From RPQJ01 sp052035645 (GTDB lineage: Bacteria; Pseudomonadota; Gammaproteobacteria; Steroidobacterales; Steroidobacteraceae): DNA of 64,000 bases. The stretch is from contig JBPOHK010000134.1 in assembly GCA_052035645.1 (NCBI GenBank), positions 28,498-92,497 of the forward strand. The letters run 5' to 3'. A program made the position numbers and the translations under genes. Shown one piece after another: positions 52,910 through 60,709 of this stretch. The notes under the pieces were generated by a model that searched no databases, had not been told where the DNA came from, and was given only the letters and a program-made list of their open reading frames with translations. Each line of letters starts with the position of its first letter. Position 1 is the first letter of the stretch.

Positions 52910-53443
52910 ATGAAGACGAAGTTTCTGGGTTGGCTGGCTGCAGGTCTGCTCGCGATGCCGATGGCGAATGCCACGGTGATCGTGTACGACTTCACGACGA
53001 CGAACGGCGGCGCCGGCTACTTCTCGTACGACGACGCGAACACCACGCAGGTCACCGCGCCCAGCGGCTTTTCGCTGCCCTGGAGCCACTGGTACGACGG
53101 ACTGGGCTTCTCGTACAACGGCGGCGACATCACTCCGTCGAAGATCGGCGTGTACGACAACTTCTTCGAGGTCTCGGACTGCATCATCGCGGCCAGCGCC
53201 AATTCGCTGCCGTTCGTCGCCTTCTGCGGCCCGCGCACGACCTTCGGCGGACACCAGCTCAGCGTGGCCAACGGCCACACGCTCGCCGACTTCCCGCTGC
53301 AGGCCTTCTACTCGGACGGCCGCAATTCCTGGGAGGTCACCTCGCTGACGCAGCGCTCGGCGGTGCCGGAGCCGGGCACGCTCGCGCTGATCGGCCTCGG
53401 CCTGATCGGCATCGCCTTCAGCCGCCGCCGTCGCTCGAAATAG
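52910..53443 (+). CDS. PEP-CTERM sorting domain protein
   Basis: 177-residue exported protein with a signal peptide (MKTKFLGWLAAGLLAMPMANA) and a C-terminal sorting signal: VPEPGTLALIGLGLIGIAFS followed by RRRRSK, i.e. PEP motif, membrane helix, Arg cluster. Exosortase/EpsH cleaves at such sites. The mature part contains 'TTNGGAGYFSYDDANTTQVTAPSGF' and two Cys, with no known enzyme motif. The start is the ATG at 52910 with GTGGAA upstream. Transcription is expected from the sigma-54 promoter at 52834; exopolysaccharide-linked PEP-CTERM genes are known to be under the RpoN/PrsR system. Confidence 0.93.
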   Translation: MKTKFLGWLAAGLLAMPMANATVIVYDFTTTNGGAGYFSYDDANTTQVTAPSGFSLPWSHWYDGLGFSYNGGDITPSKIGVYDNFFEVSDCIIAASANSLPFVAFCGPRTTFGGHQLSVANGHTLADFPLQAFYSDGRNSWEVTSLTQRSAVPEPGTLALIGLGLIGIAFSRRRRSK

Positions 53444-53471
53444 CCGTCGACGAATTCGCGGTGGATCGCAG

Positions 53472-53497
53472 GTCGGGCCCGGTCATCCGGGCCCGAC
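53472..53497 (+). terminator. Strong hairpin downstream of the PEP-CTERM gene
   Basis: Perfect 11-bp stem GTCGGGCCCGG / CCGGGCCCGAC with a TCAT loop, 28 bp after the stop codon. Only a short T-containing tail follows (TCGCTTTC), so termination is likely but not classical. Confidence 0.6.
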
Positions 53498-53598
53498 TCG
53501 CTTTCGGCGGCAGCGGCGGACATCGGTGTCTGCCACAACGCGCAGGTGTTCGCGGGCGCCCGGGTCGGGCAACATGCCGACATGAATGAAACGACCGG

Positions 53599-54579
53599 AT
53601 GACCGGGACGCTTTACCTGCCGGGCCTCGTGGTGGCCGCCCTCGTGGCGCTGGCGGCCTCCTGGCTGTCCGAGCACTACGGTGCGCCGGTGATGCTGTTC
53701 GCCCTGCTGCTCGGCATCGCCGTCAACTTCCTCTCCGCCGAGCCCCGCTGCCGGCCCGGCATCGACTTCGCCTCCCGCAGCGTGCTGCGCCTCGGCGTGG
53801 CGCTGCTCGGCATGCGCATCACGTTCGAGCAGATGCAGTCGCTCGGCGCCGGCGCGCTGGCGCTCACGTTCGGTGCCGTGGCCGCGACGATCTGCGTCGG
53901 CTGGCTGCTGGCCCGGGCCGCGAAGCTCGACCCGGCCTTCGGCGTGCTGACCGGCGGCGCGGTGGCGATCTGCGGCGCGTCGGCGGCGCTCGCCATCGCG
54001 GCGGTGCTGCCGAAGGGCCCGCACCACGAGCGCGACACGGTGATGACCGTCGTCGGCGTCACGGCGCTGTCGACCATCGCGATGATCCTGTACCCGCTCG
54101 TGACCAACGCACTGGCCTTCGATGCGCATACCGCCGGCATCTTCCTCGGCGCGACCATCCACGACGTCGCGCAGGTGGTGGGCGCCGGCTACAGCGTCTC
54201 GACCGAGGCGGGCGACACGGCGACCATCGTCAAGCTGTTCCGCGTGGCCATGCTGCTGCCGGCCGTGTTCGCCATCTCGCTGCTCTTCCGCGCGCGCACC
54301 CACGGCGCATCCGCCGGTCCGCGACCGCCGCTGCTGCCTGCGTTCCTGGTCGGCTTCGCCGTGCTGGTCGCGCTCAACTCGAGTGGGCAGGTGCCCGCGG
54401 GCGTCACCCAGGCGCTGCAGGCCGCCTCGCGCTGGTGTCTGGTGCTCGCGATCGCGGCGCTCGGGACCAAGACCTCGCTCGGCGACCTCGCAAGGGTCGG
54501 CTGGAAGCCGGTGGCGCTGATCGTGGCCGAGACGCTGTTCGTCGGCGTGCTGGTGCTGGCCGGTCTGCTGCTGATGTGA
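53599..54579 (+). CDS. YeiH family (UPF0324, COG2855) putative sulfate exporter
   Basis: 326-residue integral membrane protein with about ten hydrophobic segments. 'GAPVMLFALLLGIAVNFLS', 'GIDFASRSVLRLGVALLGMRITFEQM', 'FGVLTGGAVAICGASAALAIAAVLP' and 'GIFLGATIHDVAQVVGAGY' are family landmarks (CGASA and GATIHDVAQV). COG2855 proteins occur in sulfonate-degradation clusters as candidate sulfite/sulfate exporters; an xsc operon lies 3 kb away on the opposite strand, which supports that role here. Converges with the 54584 gene. Confidence 0.9.
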   Translation: MTGTLYLPGLVVAALVALAASWLSEHYGAPVMLFALLLGIAVNFLSAEPRCRPGIDFASRSVLRLGVALLGMRITFEQMQSLGAGALALTFGAVAATICVGWLLARAAKLDPAFGVLTGGAVAICGASAALAIAAVLPKGPHHERDTVMTVVGVTALSTIAMILYPLVTNALAFDAHTAGIFLGATIHDVAQVVGAGYSVSTEAGDTATIVKLFRVAMLLPAVFAISLLFRARTHGASAGPRPPLLPAFLVGFAVLVALNSSGQVPAGVTQALQAASRWCLVLAIAALGTKTSLGDLARVGWKPVALIVAETLFVGVLVLAGLLLM

Positions 54580-54583
54580 CGCG

Positions 54584-55036
54584 TCAGCCGCGCGCGAGCC
54601 GGCCGAAATAGTCGAGCACGCAGCGGCGGTACACGCGCGCGAGCTGCTCCCGGAAGGCGGCCTCGTCGCCCGCGAACGCCGTCCGGAAGGCCTCGTCGAT
54701 CTCCGGCAGGAACGCGAAGCGGCCCGCGCGCCAGGCCGCCTCGACGGCGCCCAGCGCCGGATCGGCCAGGACCAGCGCGCCGTGGTCGTCGAAGGCGTCG
54801 ACGCAGCGGCACAGCAGCGCGCAGGCGGCACCCTGCCGCAGCAGATCCAGGTCGACCTCGCCGGGCGCGAGCTGCGGGTCGGCGATGCGGCTGTCGAGCC
54901 ACTCCAGCGGGTCGAAGCGTCCGACGTCGAGGTCGTGGCCGAAGCCGCCGTACGACCCGACCATGTCGACGTACAGGAACAGGATGTCGCGCAGCGCGGC
55001 GCGGGCCAGTGGCAGTCGATCGGAAGTGACGTCCAT
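54584..55036 (-). CDS. Hypothetical protein
   Basis: 150-residue soluble, acidic, mostly helical protein: 'MDVTSDRLPLARAALRDILFLYVDMVGSYGGFGHDLDVGRFDPLEWL', 'LLRQGAACALLCRCVDAFDDHGALVLADPALGAVEAAWRAGRFAFLPEID', 'RVYRRCVLDYFGRLARG'. I do not recognise the family. It is the last gene of a leftward group (xsc, GNAT, NAD(P)-binding protein, this gene), 16 bp after its neighbour. Confidence 0.75.
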   Translation of the reverse strand: MDVTSDRLPLARAALRDILFLYVDMVGSYGGFGHDLDVGRFDPLEWLDSRIADPQLAPGEVDLDLLRQGAACALLCRCVDAFDDHGALVLADPALGAVEAAWRAGRFAFLPEIDEAFRTAFAGDEAAFREQLARVYRRCVLDYFGRLARG

Positions 55037-55052
55037 GGAGCGACCGCGCTCG

Positions 55053-55682
55053 TCAGTAGGTCAGCGCCGGGTACAGCCCGGTGCAGGTCGGTCGCTCGGC
55101 TTCCGTCACCATGAAGTGCGCCGTGTCGGCGCGCGAGATGGCGCCCACCCGCATGCCGCGCTCGAGCGTCGTCAGCACGCGGTAGGTCCCGGTCCGCGGC
55201 CCGTTGGTCAGCCGGCCCGCGCGCACGATCGTCCAGCGCCGGCCGCTCGCCGCCACCATGCGCTCCATCTCGGCCTTGTTGCGGTAGATGTCCTTCAGCA
55301 GCAGCGTGAACATCAGCTTCATCAGCGGCGGGTTGTAGTCCCAGCTGTCGCCGGCGCCGAAGCCGGTCAGGACGACCAGCGGCGGCGAGGCGCCCGTGTC
55401 GCCGAGCACGCGCATCAGCACGCGGCAGGAATCCGTGTGCAGCGTCGTCGCCTTCGTGCTGTTGCCCGAACCCAGCGCCACGAGGATCGTGTCCGCGCCC
55501 TCGACGGCCCGGCGCACGTCGGCCTCGTTCAGCGAACTGCCCTGCACGACCGTGAGCCGCGGGTCCGTCGGCAGGCTGCCGATGCTGCGCGAAAGCGTCG
55601 TGACGGTGTGCCCGCGCTCCAGCGCATAGCGCACGGCCTCGAGTCCGACGCCGGCCGACGCGCCGAGGATGGCGAGCTTCAC
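55053..55682 (-). CDS. NAD(P)-binding atypical SDR (NmrA/BVR-B-like)
   Basis: 209-residue Rossmann protein: 'VKLAILGASAGVGLEAVRYALERGHTVTTLSRS' (cofactor GxxGxxG variant), 'GADTILVALGSGNS', 'VVLTGFGAGDSWDYNPPLMKLMFTLLLKDIYRNKAEMERMVAASGRRWTIVRAGRLTNGP'. This matches the NAD(P)H-binding atypical SDR group related to biliverdin reductase B and flavin reductases. Function unproven. The GTG start at 55682 overlaps the GNAT stop (GTGA). Confidence 0.85.
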   Translation of the reverse strand: MKLAILGASAGVGLEAVRYALERGHTVTTLSRSIGSLPTDPRLTVVQGSSLNEADVRRAVEGADTILVALGSGNSTKATTLHTDSCRVLMRVLGDTGASPPLVVLTGFGAGDSWDYNPPLMKLMFTLLLKDIYRNKAEMERMVAASGRRWTIVRAGRLTNGPRTGTYRVLTTLERGMRVGAISRADTAHFMVTEAERPTCTGLYPALTY

Positions 55683-56158
55683 GTGCGCTCCGCGGGCAGG
55701 TCGAGGTGCAGGAACTGGTTGAACTCGCTGCGCGCGTAGTCCGCGAAGGCCTCGCCGTCGGTGAAGCCGCGGCGCCGGTACAGGGCGAGGGCGGGATCGA
55801 AGGCGGGACCGCTGCCGGTCTCGAGGCTCAGCCGGCGGATGCCACGCGCCGTTGCGGTCGCGATGATCTGCTCGAGCAGGGCCGCAGCCACGCCCCGGCG
55901 CAGGAAGTCCGGATGCGTGCGCATGGACTTCACCTCGCCCTGCCGCGGGCCGAGCTGCTTCAGCGCGCCGATGCCGGCGACCCGCTCGCCGGACCACGCC
56001 GTCCACACGGTGACCGCGGGATCCTGCAGACCGGACAGGTCCAGCGCATACACGGTGCCGGGTGGCGAGGCCGCGTGCATGCCGGCGAGGTGCAGGCGCA
56101 GCAGCCCGCGCGTCTGCTCGCCCGACAGGTCGTCTTCGCGTATCTCGAGTCGCGTCAC
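55679..56158 (-). CDS. GNAT-family N-acetyltransferase
   Basis: 159-residue GNAT: 'TVYALDLSGLQDPAVTVWTAWSGERVAGIGALKQLGPRQGEVKSMRTHPDFLRRGVAAALLEQIIATATARGIRRLSLETGSGPAFDPALALYRRRGFTDGEAF'. Motif A (R/Q-x-x-G-x-A) is visible as 'RRGVAAALL'. Acceptor unknown. Start GTG at 56158. It lies 71 bp after xsc and overlaps the next gene. Confidence 0.88.
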   Translation of the reverse strand: MTRLEIREDDLSGEQTRGLLRLHLAGMHAASPPGTVYALDLSGLQDPAVTVWTAWSGERVAGIGALKQLGPRQGEVKSMRTHPDFLRRGVAAALLEQIIATATARGIRRLSLETGSGPAFDPALALYRRRGFTDGEAFADYARSEFNQFLHLDLPAERT

Positions 56159-56229
56159 GGGGCCCGCTCCCTGCGGAGGACCGACCGCAAAGATACTCGA
56201 AAACGCCGGCCTGCCCGCCGGCCGCGCGC

Positions 56230-57990
56230 TCAGGTGTAGTCGCGGTACTTCGCCAGGTGGCGCACCGGCTTCGAGAGGGCGTCGCGACGGAACGGGTCGC
56301 CGAGCTCCTGGGTCACCATCATCTCGAGCACCGTGCACCTGCCTTCGGCCTGAGCCTTCACGGCGGACTGCAGCGCCGGCCCCACGTCCGCCAGCCTGTC
56401 GACCGTCACGCCCTCGCAGCCGAACGCCTGCGCGACCTTCGCCCAGCTCGGGCTGTCCAGGTTCACCGCCTGGAAGCGCCGCGAGTAGAAGTCCACGTGG
56501 TTCTTCTTCTCCGCGCCCCACTGGGCGTTGTTGAACACGACGACCGTGACGCCGATCTTCTCGCGCGCGCAGGTGAGCAGCTCGTTCAGGCTGATGCCCC
56601 AGGCGCCGTCGCCGACGTAGGCGATGGCGGGGCGGTGCGGCGCGGCCACCTTCGCCCCGCAGGCCACCGGGAAGGCGTAGCCGCAATTGCCGAAGCTCAT
56701 CGCCGCGAACATCGAGCGCGGCTCGTCGAAGCGCAGGTAGGAGTTCGAGACCGAGCAGATGTTGCCGATGTCGGTCGAGACCATGGCGTGCTTCGGCATG
56801 GCCTTCTCGAGCTCGCGCAGCATCTGCCGCGGGTGCATGTGCGGCGAACCCTGCGCCACCTCGAGCGAGAACGGGTCGCGCTCGTGCGTCCAGGCGGTGA
56901 GTTCCTGCTCCCAGGCCGCCTTCTCCGACTCGATGCGCGCCTTGCGTTCGGCGAGGTTCGCCCGCCCGGCCAGCTCGCGGCCGCGCAGGCGCTCCACCAG
57001 CGCGGCGGCGGCGGCCTTCGCGTCGCCGTGGATGCCGACGCTGATCGGCTTCACGAGGCCGAGCACCTTCGCGTCCGCGTCCACCTGGACGATCTTCGCG
57101 TTCGCCGGCCAGTACTCCAGCCCGTGCTGCGGCAGCGTGCCGAACGGCCCGAGCCGAGTGCCGAGCGCGAGCACCACGTCGGCCTGCGCGATGAGCTTCA
57201 TCGCCGCCTTCGAGCCCTGGTAGCCGAGCGGGCCGCACCACAGCGGATGCGAGGCCGGGAAGGAATCGTTGTGCAGGTAGCTGCTGGCGACCGGTGCGTG
57301 CAGCAACTCGGCGAGCCGAACCGCTTCGGCCGTGCCTTCGGCCATGATCACGCCGCCGCCGGCGAGGATCACCGGGAACTTCGCCGCCGCCAGCAACGCC
57401 GCCGCCTCGTCGAGGGCCGCGGCATCGCCCGCGCCGCGCCCGATGCGCATCGGCGCGCCGATCGCGGCCTGGATGTCGCCGTAGAAATAGTCGCGCGGGA
57501 TGTTGAGCTGGGCCGGGCCCATCTCCAGCATCGCCCGGTCGAAGCAGCGGCCGGCGATCTCCGCCATGCGCCGGGGGTTGTTCACGTGGCCCTGGTACCT
57601 GGTGATCTTCGAGAAGATCGGCAGCTGCTCGGTCTCCTGGAAGCCGCCGAGTCCCATCGTCGTCGAGCCGGTCTCCGGCGTGATGAACACGACCGGCGAG
57701 TGGGCCCAGTACGCCGCGGCGATCGCCGTGACGAAGTTGGTGATGCCCGGCCCGTTCTGCGCGATGCAGACGCCGTGGCGGCCCGAGGCGCGCGCGTAGC
57801 CGTCCGCCATGTGCGCGGCGCCCTGCTCGTGTGCCACCGGGATGAAGCGGATGCCGGCGGCCGGGAAGATGTCGAGCGCGTCCATGTACGCGCTGCCGAC
57901 GATGCCGAACACCTCGGTCACGCCGTTGGCGGCCAGCGTTTCGACCAGGGCTTCGGACGGGGTCATGCGGACGGGCACGGGTGCGGTCAC
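56230..57990 (-). CDS. xsc: Sulfoacetaldehyde acetyltransferase Xsc
   Basis: Thiamine-diphosphate enzyme that converts sulfoacetaldehyde and phosphate to acetyl phosphate and sulfite, the desulfonation step of taurine/C2-sulfonate degradation. The sequence follows Xsc closely: 'MTPSEALVETLAANGVTEVFGIVGSAYMDALDIF', 'PVAHEQGAAHMADGYARASGRHGVCIAQNGPGI', 'MGLGGFQETEQLPIF', 'LNIPRDYFYGDI', 'SYLHNDSFPASHPLWCGPLGYQGSKAAMKLI' and the C-terminal 'TQELGDPFRRDALSKPVRHLAKYRDYT'. GTG at 57990 with AGGAG 7 bp upstream is preferred over ATG at 57966. No pta or taurine transaminase gene is visible beside it. Confidence 0.95.
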   Translation of the reverse strand: MTAPVPVRMTPSEALVETLAANGVTEVFGIVGSAYMDALDIFPAAGIRFIPVAHEQGAAHMADGYARASGRHGVCIAQNGPGITNFVTAIAAAYWAHSPVVFITPETGSTTMGLGGFQETEQLPIFSKITRYQGHVNNPRRMAEIAGRCFDRAMLEMGPAQLNIPRDYFYGDIQAAIGAPMRIGRGAGDAAALDEAAALLAAAKFPVILAGGGVIMAEGTAEAVRLAELLHAPVASSYLHNDSFPASHPLWCGPLGYQGSKAAMKLIAQADVVLALGTRLGPFGTLPQHGLEYWPANAKIVQVDADAKVLGLVKPISVGIHGDAKAAAAALVERLRGRELAGRANLAERKARIESEKAAWEQELTAWTHERDPFSLEVAQGSPHMHPRQMLRELEKAMPKHAMVSTDIGNICSVSNSYLRFDEPRSMFAAMSFGNCGYAFPVACGAKVAAPHRPAIAYVGDGAWGISLNELLTCAREKIGVTVVVFNNAQWGAEKKNHVDFYSRRFQAVNLDSPSWAKVAQAFGCEGVTVDRLADVGPALQSAVKAQAEGRCTVLEMMVTQELGDPFRRDALSKPVRHLAKYRDYT

Positions 57991-58192
57991 GGGCACTCTC
58001 CTGGGAACCGGCGCGTAATATAAGTTATTGCTGGGATTTGTGGCCAGCCTGCAACGGGAGCGTAGCGCGTCGGGCCGGGGCGCGACGACCGCGGCCGCGC
58101 GTTCGGGGCGGTTCCCGGGACGGGTGACGCCGGTGCCGGCCGGTGGCTGGCGACCGGGGTGGCGCGCCGTGCCCGAACCACACCCCGCGCGC
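57991..58192. promoter_or_regulatory. xsc upstream region and left target-site copy of the transposon
   Basis: 202-bp gap. It starts with the xsc ribosome site and an AT-rich TAATATAAGTTATTG (58017-58031), likely promoter material for xsc, and ends in the 8-bp CCGCGCGC (58185-58192) that is almost repeated (CCGGGCGC) at the far side of the transposon. Confidence 0.45.
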
Positions 58193-58275
58193 GGCAATTA
58201 TGTACATTGCAAACCCAAGGGACCGATTGGAGCAGGATTCTCCCCTGATGACGGGGGCGGTCGTGGATGCCGTTT

Positions 58276-58950
58276 CTACGGTCTATCTGGATTGGCTTGA
58301 AGACGATGAATCCGACCTTCGAATTCTCGCAGGACGGCTTCTTCTGGCTCTCCAACGAGCGGGCCTAGAACTGTCGGCCTCAGAAGCAGGACGGCTACAT
58401 GGTCTATGCGACGGGACAACTCCCAAAGATCCTTTGCATTCGCTTTGATCGACACTGGCTTGCCGTTATGACGGCCAGTTGCTTCAATGAAAGGCTCTCC
58501 GGAGGATGGAACGACATAGATTACTTTCCCATGGAGAAGGGTGTTTCGCCTCCAAGCGATTTCTGCGGTTTCGTCAGAAATCGCGCGATATGCCTCGATG
58601 ATTTTTGGGTGCTTAGAAAACTCTGCTTGGCATCCGACTCGGAAAGCAGACAAGCACTTTCGAAAGTTGGTTGTGTCTCTAGGAACGTTAGCGTGTTCGA
58701 TCTGAAAGACGGCGATAGCCGCTTTTATAGATTGATCGACTGTGGCCCAAGCAAGGCCAATTCGGCCAATTTGTAGCAGAATGGCGTTGTCTAAGATCGT
58801 ACCGAGCCACGGTCCGCGCACCGGATCAACGATGCCAACTCTTTGAGAGCCAGATGACGCAAGAGAAGCAGAAACTCGATTCTGTTCTGAGGCGGCTATT
58901 GTCAACCCCGCCCGAACCAAGAATCCCAAAAGGTCAGGCGGCTGGCCCAA
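58276..58950 (-). CDS. Transposon passenger: hypothetical protein with HEPN-like RX4H motif
   Basis: Up to 224 residues. The core, 'GTILDNAILLQIGRIGLAWATVDQSIKAAIAVFQIEH.. AYRAISDETAEIAWRRNTLLHGKVIYV', is helical and contains RNTLLH, the R-X4-H pattern of HEPN nucleases, in a typical 'RN..LHG' setting. HEPN assignment is inference. The start is unsure: TTG at 58950 has GGGAG 6 bp upstream but makes the N-terminus antisense to a plausible small gene (58854-58985); GTG at 58821 would avoid that. The gene is last in the leftward passenger set. Codon use is less GC-rich than in the chromosome around it. Confidence 0.55.
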   Translation of the reverse strand: MGQPPDLLGFLVRAGLTIAASEQNRVSASLASSGSQRVGIVDPVRGPWLGTILDNAILLQIGRIGLAWATVDQSIKAAIAVFQIEHANVPRDTTNFRKCLSAFRVGCQAEFSKHPKIIEAYRAISDETAEIAWRRNTLLHGKVIYVVPSSGEPFIEATGRHNGKPVSIKANAKDLWELSRRIDHVAVLLLRPTVLGPLVGEPEEAVLREFEGRIHRLQANPDRP

Positions 58951-58985
58951 AGAAATCTCCCAAGGGAAAGAAGTCTGCCAAGTAG
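58854..58985 (+). CDS. Transposon passenger: small basic protein
   Basis: 43-residue frame starting MTQEKQKLDSVLRRLLSTPP and ending in a Lys/Gly/Pro-rich tail ('KKSPKGKKSAK'). An amphipathic helix followed by 'STPPEPR' and a basic tail is a recurring style of small proteins in mobile DNA. It overlaps the 5' part of the opposite-strand HEPN-like frame, so one of the two N-terminal assignments is wrong or they truly overlap. No strong ribosome site (GAGAG 5 bp upstream). Confidence 0.4.
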   Translation: MTQEKQKLDSVLRRLLSTPPEPRIPKGQAAGPKKSPKGKKSAK

Positions 58986-58994
58986 ACGGACTTT

Positions 58995-59363
58995 TTACTG
59001 TCGTGTTGGGCCATCTACGTCCCAGGTTGCAGGGTCATCGAATGTTTCGAGCAATTGCTGCAATGCTTCGGCGAGCTTTCTATGAAGCACTACATGCACG
59101 GCAACGTCATGTGACATTAGAAGTGAAATGCCAACGTTGTCGTCAATTTGAAATCGCGACAGTCCCTTTGGTCGCAAACGGCGGCCAAGCAATGCGGTTG
59201 GACCGGAAGCAGTACTGGCTGACAGCGCAAGAAACAATTGCTCTTGCGCATGTGGGTTGAACTCAAGCGTAACTGCCCGACCATTGGAGTCCTTGCAGCC
59301 TAGCGACAGGGTTCCGTCTGGATTTGTGGTATTGGCACCAATCCCACCAATTCTTAGTTTCAC
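58995..59363 (-). CDS. Transposon passenger: hypothetical protein
   Basis: 122-residue soluble protein, 'MKLRIGGIGANTTNPDGTLSLGCKDSNGRAVTLEFNPHAQEQLFLALSAS.. FQIDDNVGISLLMSHDVAVHVVLHRKLAEALQQLLETFDD'. No family recognised. GTG start at 59363, with AGGA inside the stop of the upstream gene; the two frames are 11 bp apart and clearly an operon. Confidence 0.6.
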   Translation of the reverse strand: MKLRIGGIGANTTNPDGTLSLGCKDSNGRAVTLEFNPHAQEQLFLALSASTASGPTALLGRRLRPKGLSRFQIDDNVGISLLMSHDVAVHVVLHRKLAEALQQLLETFDDPATWDVDGPTRQ

Positions 59364-59374
59364 GGTTCGTAGTC

Positions 59375-59674
59375 CTATTTGATCAACTTTAGTTCGACCT
59401 CAGGTGGATCATGAGCCACGGTGTCAAGGTAACAATTGATCTCAAGGCTGCCGACCCTGAATTCAAACTCCCGCGCTACTACTTGCAGCGTGAATGCGTC
59501 GAACTCAGGAAGCCTCACGATGTCACCGATGGTCGGATACACCACAACGCTAGCCCCCGGCGGTGGAGAAGGCACTGGAATCGACTGATTTCCTATACGT
59601 TCTCGCGCTCGCCCCAGAAGGCAGAAATGTAGGTTGATCGCGTATGGCGTCGGCGGATCATCTTGGTGGTGCAT
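59375..59674 (-). CDS. Transposon passenger: hypothetical protein
   Basis: 99-residue protein, 'MHHQDDPPTPYAINLHFCLLGRARERIGNQSIPVPSPPPGASVVVYPTIGDIVRLPEFDAFTLQVVAREFEFRVGSLEINCYLD', probably a small beta-rich domain. No family recognised. ATG at 59674 has GGAAAGGAC upstream and overlaps the stop of an upstream partial frame (TAATG). It is followed 11 bp later by the next passenger gene. Confidence 0.6.
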   Translation of the reverse strand: MHHQDDPPTPYAINLHFCLLGRARERIGNQSIPVPSPPPGASVVVYPTIGDIVRLPEFDAFTLQVVAREFEFRVGSLEINCYLDTVAHDPPEVELKLIK

Positions 59675-59787
59675 TAGTCCTTTCCTTCGATCCATCGCAG
59701 GTAGAGGATTTCTCGAATTGCTCGCTTCACATCTTGAACAACTTCATCGGCGCGAACTTGCTTCGGATTAGTTAGGCCTCCGGTACG
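59674..59787 (-). pseudogene. Partial coding frame between transposase and passenger genes
   Basis: A 37-codon open frame encoding '..NPKQVRADEVVQDVKRAIREILYLRWIEGKD' ends in TAA overlapping the next gene's ATG. The peptide looks like a genuine amphipathic C-terminus, but no ATG, GTG or TTG lies in frame except a GTG 18 codons before the end. It runs into the transposase 3' end. Either it is the remnant of a gene cut during assembly of the element, or it begins at a rare codon. Confidence 0.45.
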
Positions 59788-60709
59788 TTAGTCGCTTGCC
59801 TTCGATGCCAGCCAGCGCATTGACGGTGCGCTGCGTGTCATCAATCTCTAGGGCGGAGCGGTTGTTGTACCGGAAGTCGAATTCCGACAGGTAGCGGTGC
59901 AAGTGCGCCTCGCGGCAGTGCTGGTAAACGCCCTTCATGCCGCGCTTGAACACTGAGAAGTAACCTTCGATGGTGTTCGTCGTGATGTTGTTGCCGCGTG
60001 CGTACTCGCGAGCCGAGTGGTTGACTCGGCCATGCGAGGCGAAGGTCTTGCCGACCGCGTTATAGAGGCGCGATTCGTCGGTCATCAAGTGCGCTTCCGG
60101 CGCAACCTGAGTGAACGCCGACTTGATCTGGTCGAACGCCTCGCCTGACAGATGGCGCGAACGGACCTTGCCGCCACGCTCCAGCAGGGCGAACACCATA
60201 GCCTTTCGCGGGAACTTCGGATTCTGGCCCGCCTTGTGAGCGGCGCGGAGATCCTGGCGGGTCATGGAGCATTCGATCTTGCCGATGTACGTCTCGTCGG
60301 CCTCGACCACGCCGCCGCCGGTGCCAAACACGCCTGCGGGCTGGTCCATGGCGAGCCGGATGCGGTGCGACAGGAACCAAGCGGTCTTGTAGGTCACGCC
60401 AAGGGTGCGCTGTAGCTGCGCCGAGCTGATGCCCTTCTTGGAGGAACACATCAGATAGGTCGCTTGAAGCCACTTGGAGAGCGGTATCTTGGAGCGTTCA
60501 AAGACCGTGCCCACGGTCACGGAGAACTGCTCACGGCAGTCTTTGCACTTCCAAAGGCCCGGACGGTGGGCCTTGCCCTTGAGGGCGTAATGGCCTTCCT
60601 CGGCGCTACCGCAGTGGGGGCAAACCGGGCCATTGGGCCAGCGGATCGCCTCAAGGTATTCGCGAGCGGCATCGTTGTTTGTGAAGTGCGGGGCATTCGG
60701 GGCAGTCAT
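59768..60709 (-). CDS. IS1595-family transposase
   Basis: 313-residue transposase. N-terminal zinc ribbon (CPHCGS..CKDC) after 'EYLEAIRWPNGPV', a helical DNA-binding region ('SSKKGISSAQLQRTLGVTYKTAWFLSHRIRLAM'), and a DDE-type (DDE/N) core: 'VVEADETYIG', 'LMTDESRLY', 'TNTIEGYFSVFKRGMKGVYQHCREAHLHRYLSEFDFRYNNR'. This is the IS1595 (ISXO2-like) pattern. The ATG at 60709 is chosen because CAAGGAG lies 8 bp before it; earlier in-frame ATGs exist at 60715 and 60730. The terminal repeat lies 43 bp upstream of the earliest ATG. Confidence 0.93.
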   Translation of the reverse strand: MTAPNAPHFTNNDAAREYLEAIRWPNGPVCPHCGSAEEGHYALKGKAHRPGLWKCKDCREQFSVTVGTVFERSKIPLSKWLQATYLMCSSKKGISSAQLQRTLGVTYKTAWFLSHRIRLAMDQPAGVFGTGGGVVEADETYIGKIECSMTRQDLRAAHKAGQNPKFPRKAMVFALLERGGKVRSRHLSGEAFDQIKSAFTQVAPEAHLMTDESRLYNAVGKTFASHGRVNHSAREYARGNNITTNTIEGYFSVFKRGMKGVYQHCREAHLHRYLSEFDFRYNNRSALEIDDTQRTVNALAGIEGKRLTYRRPN

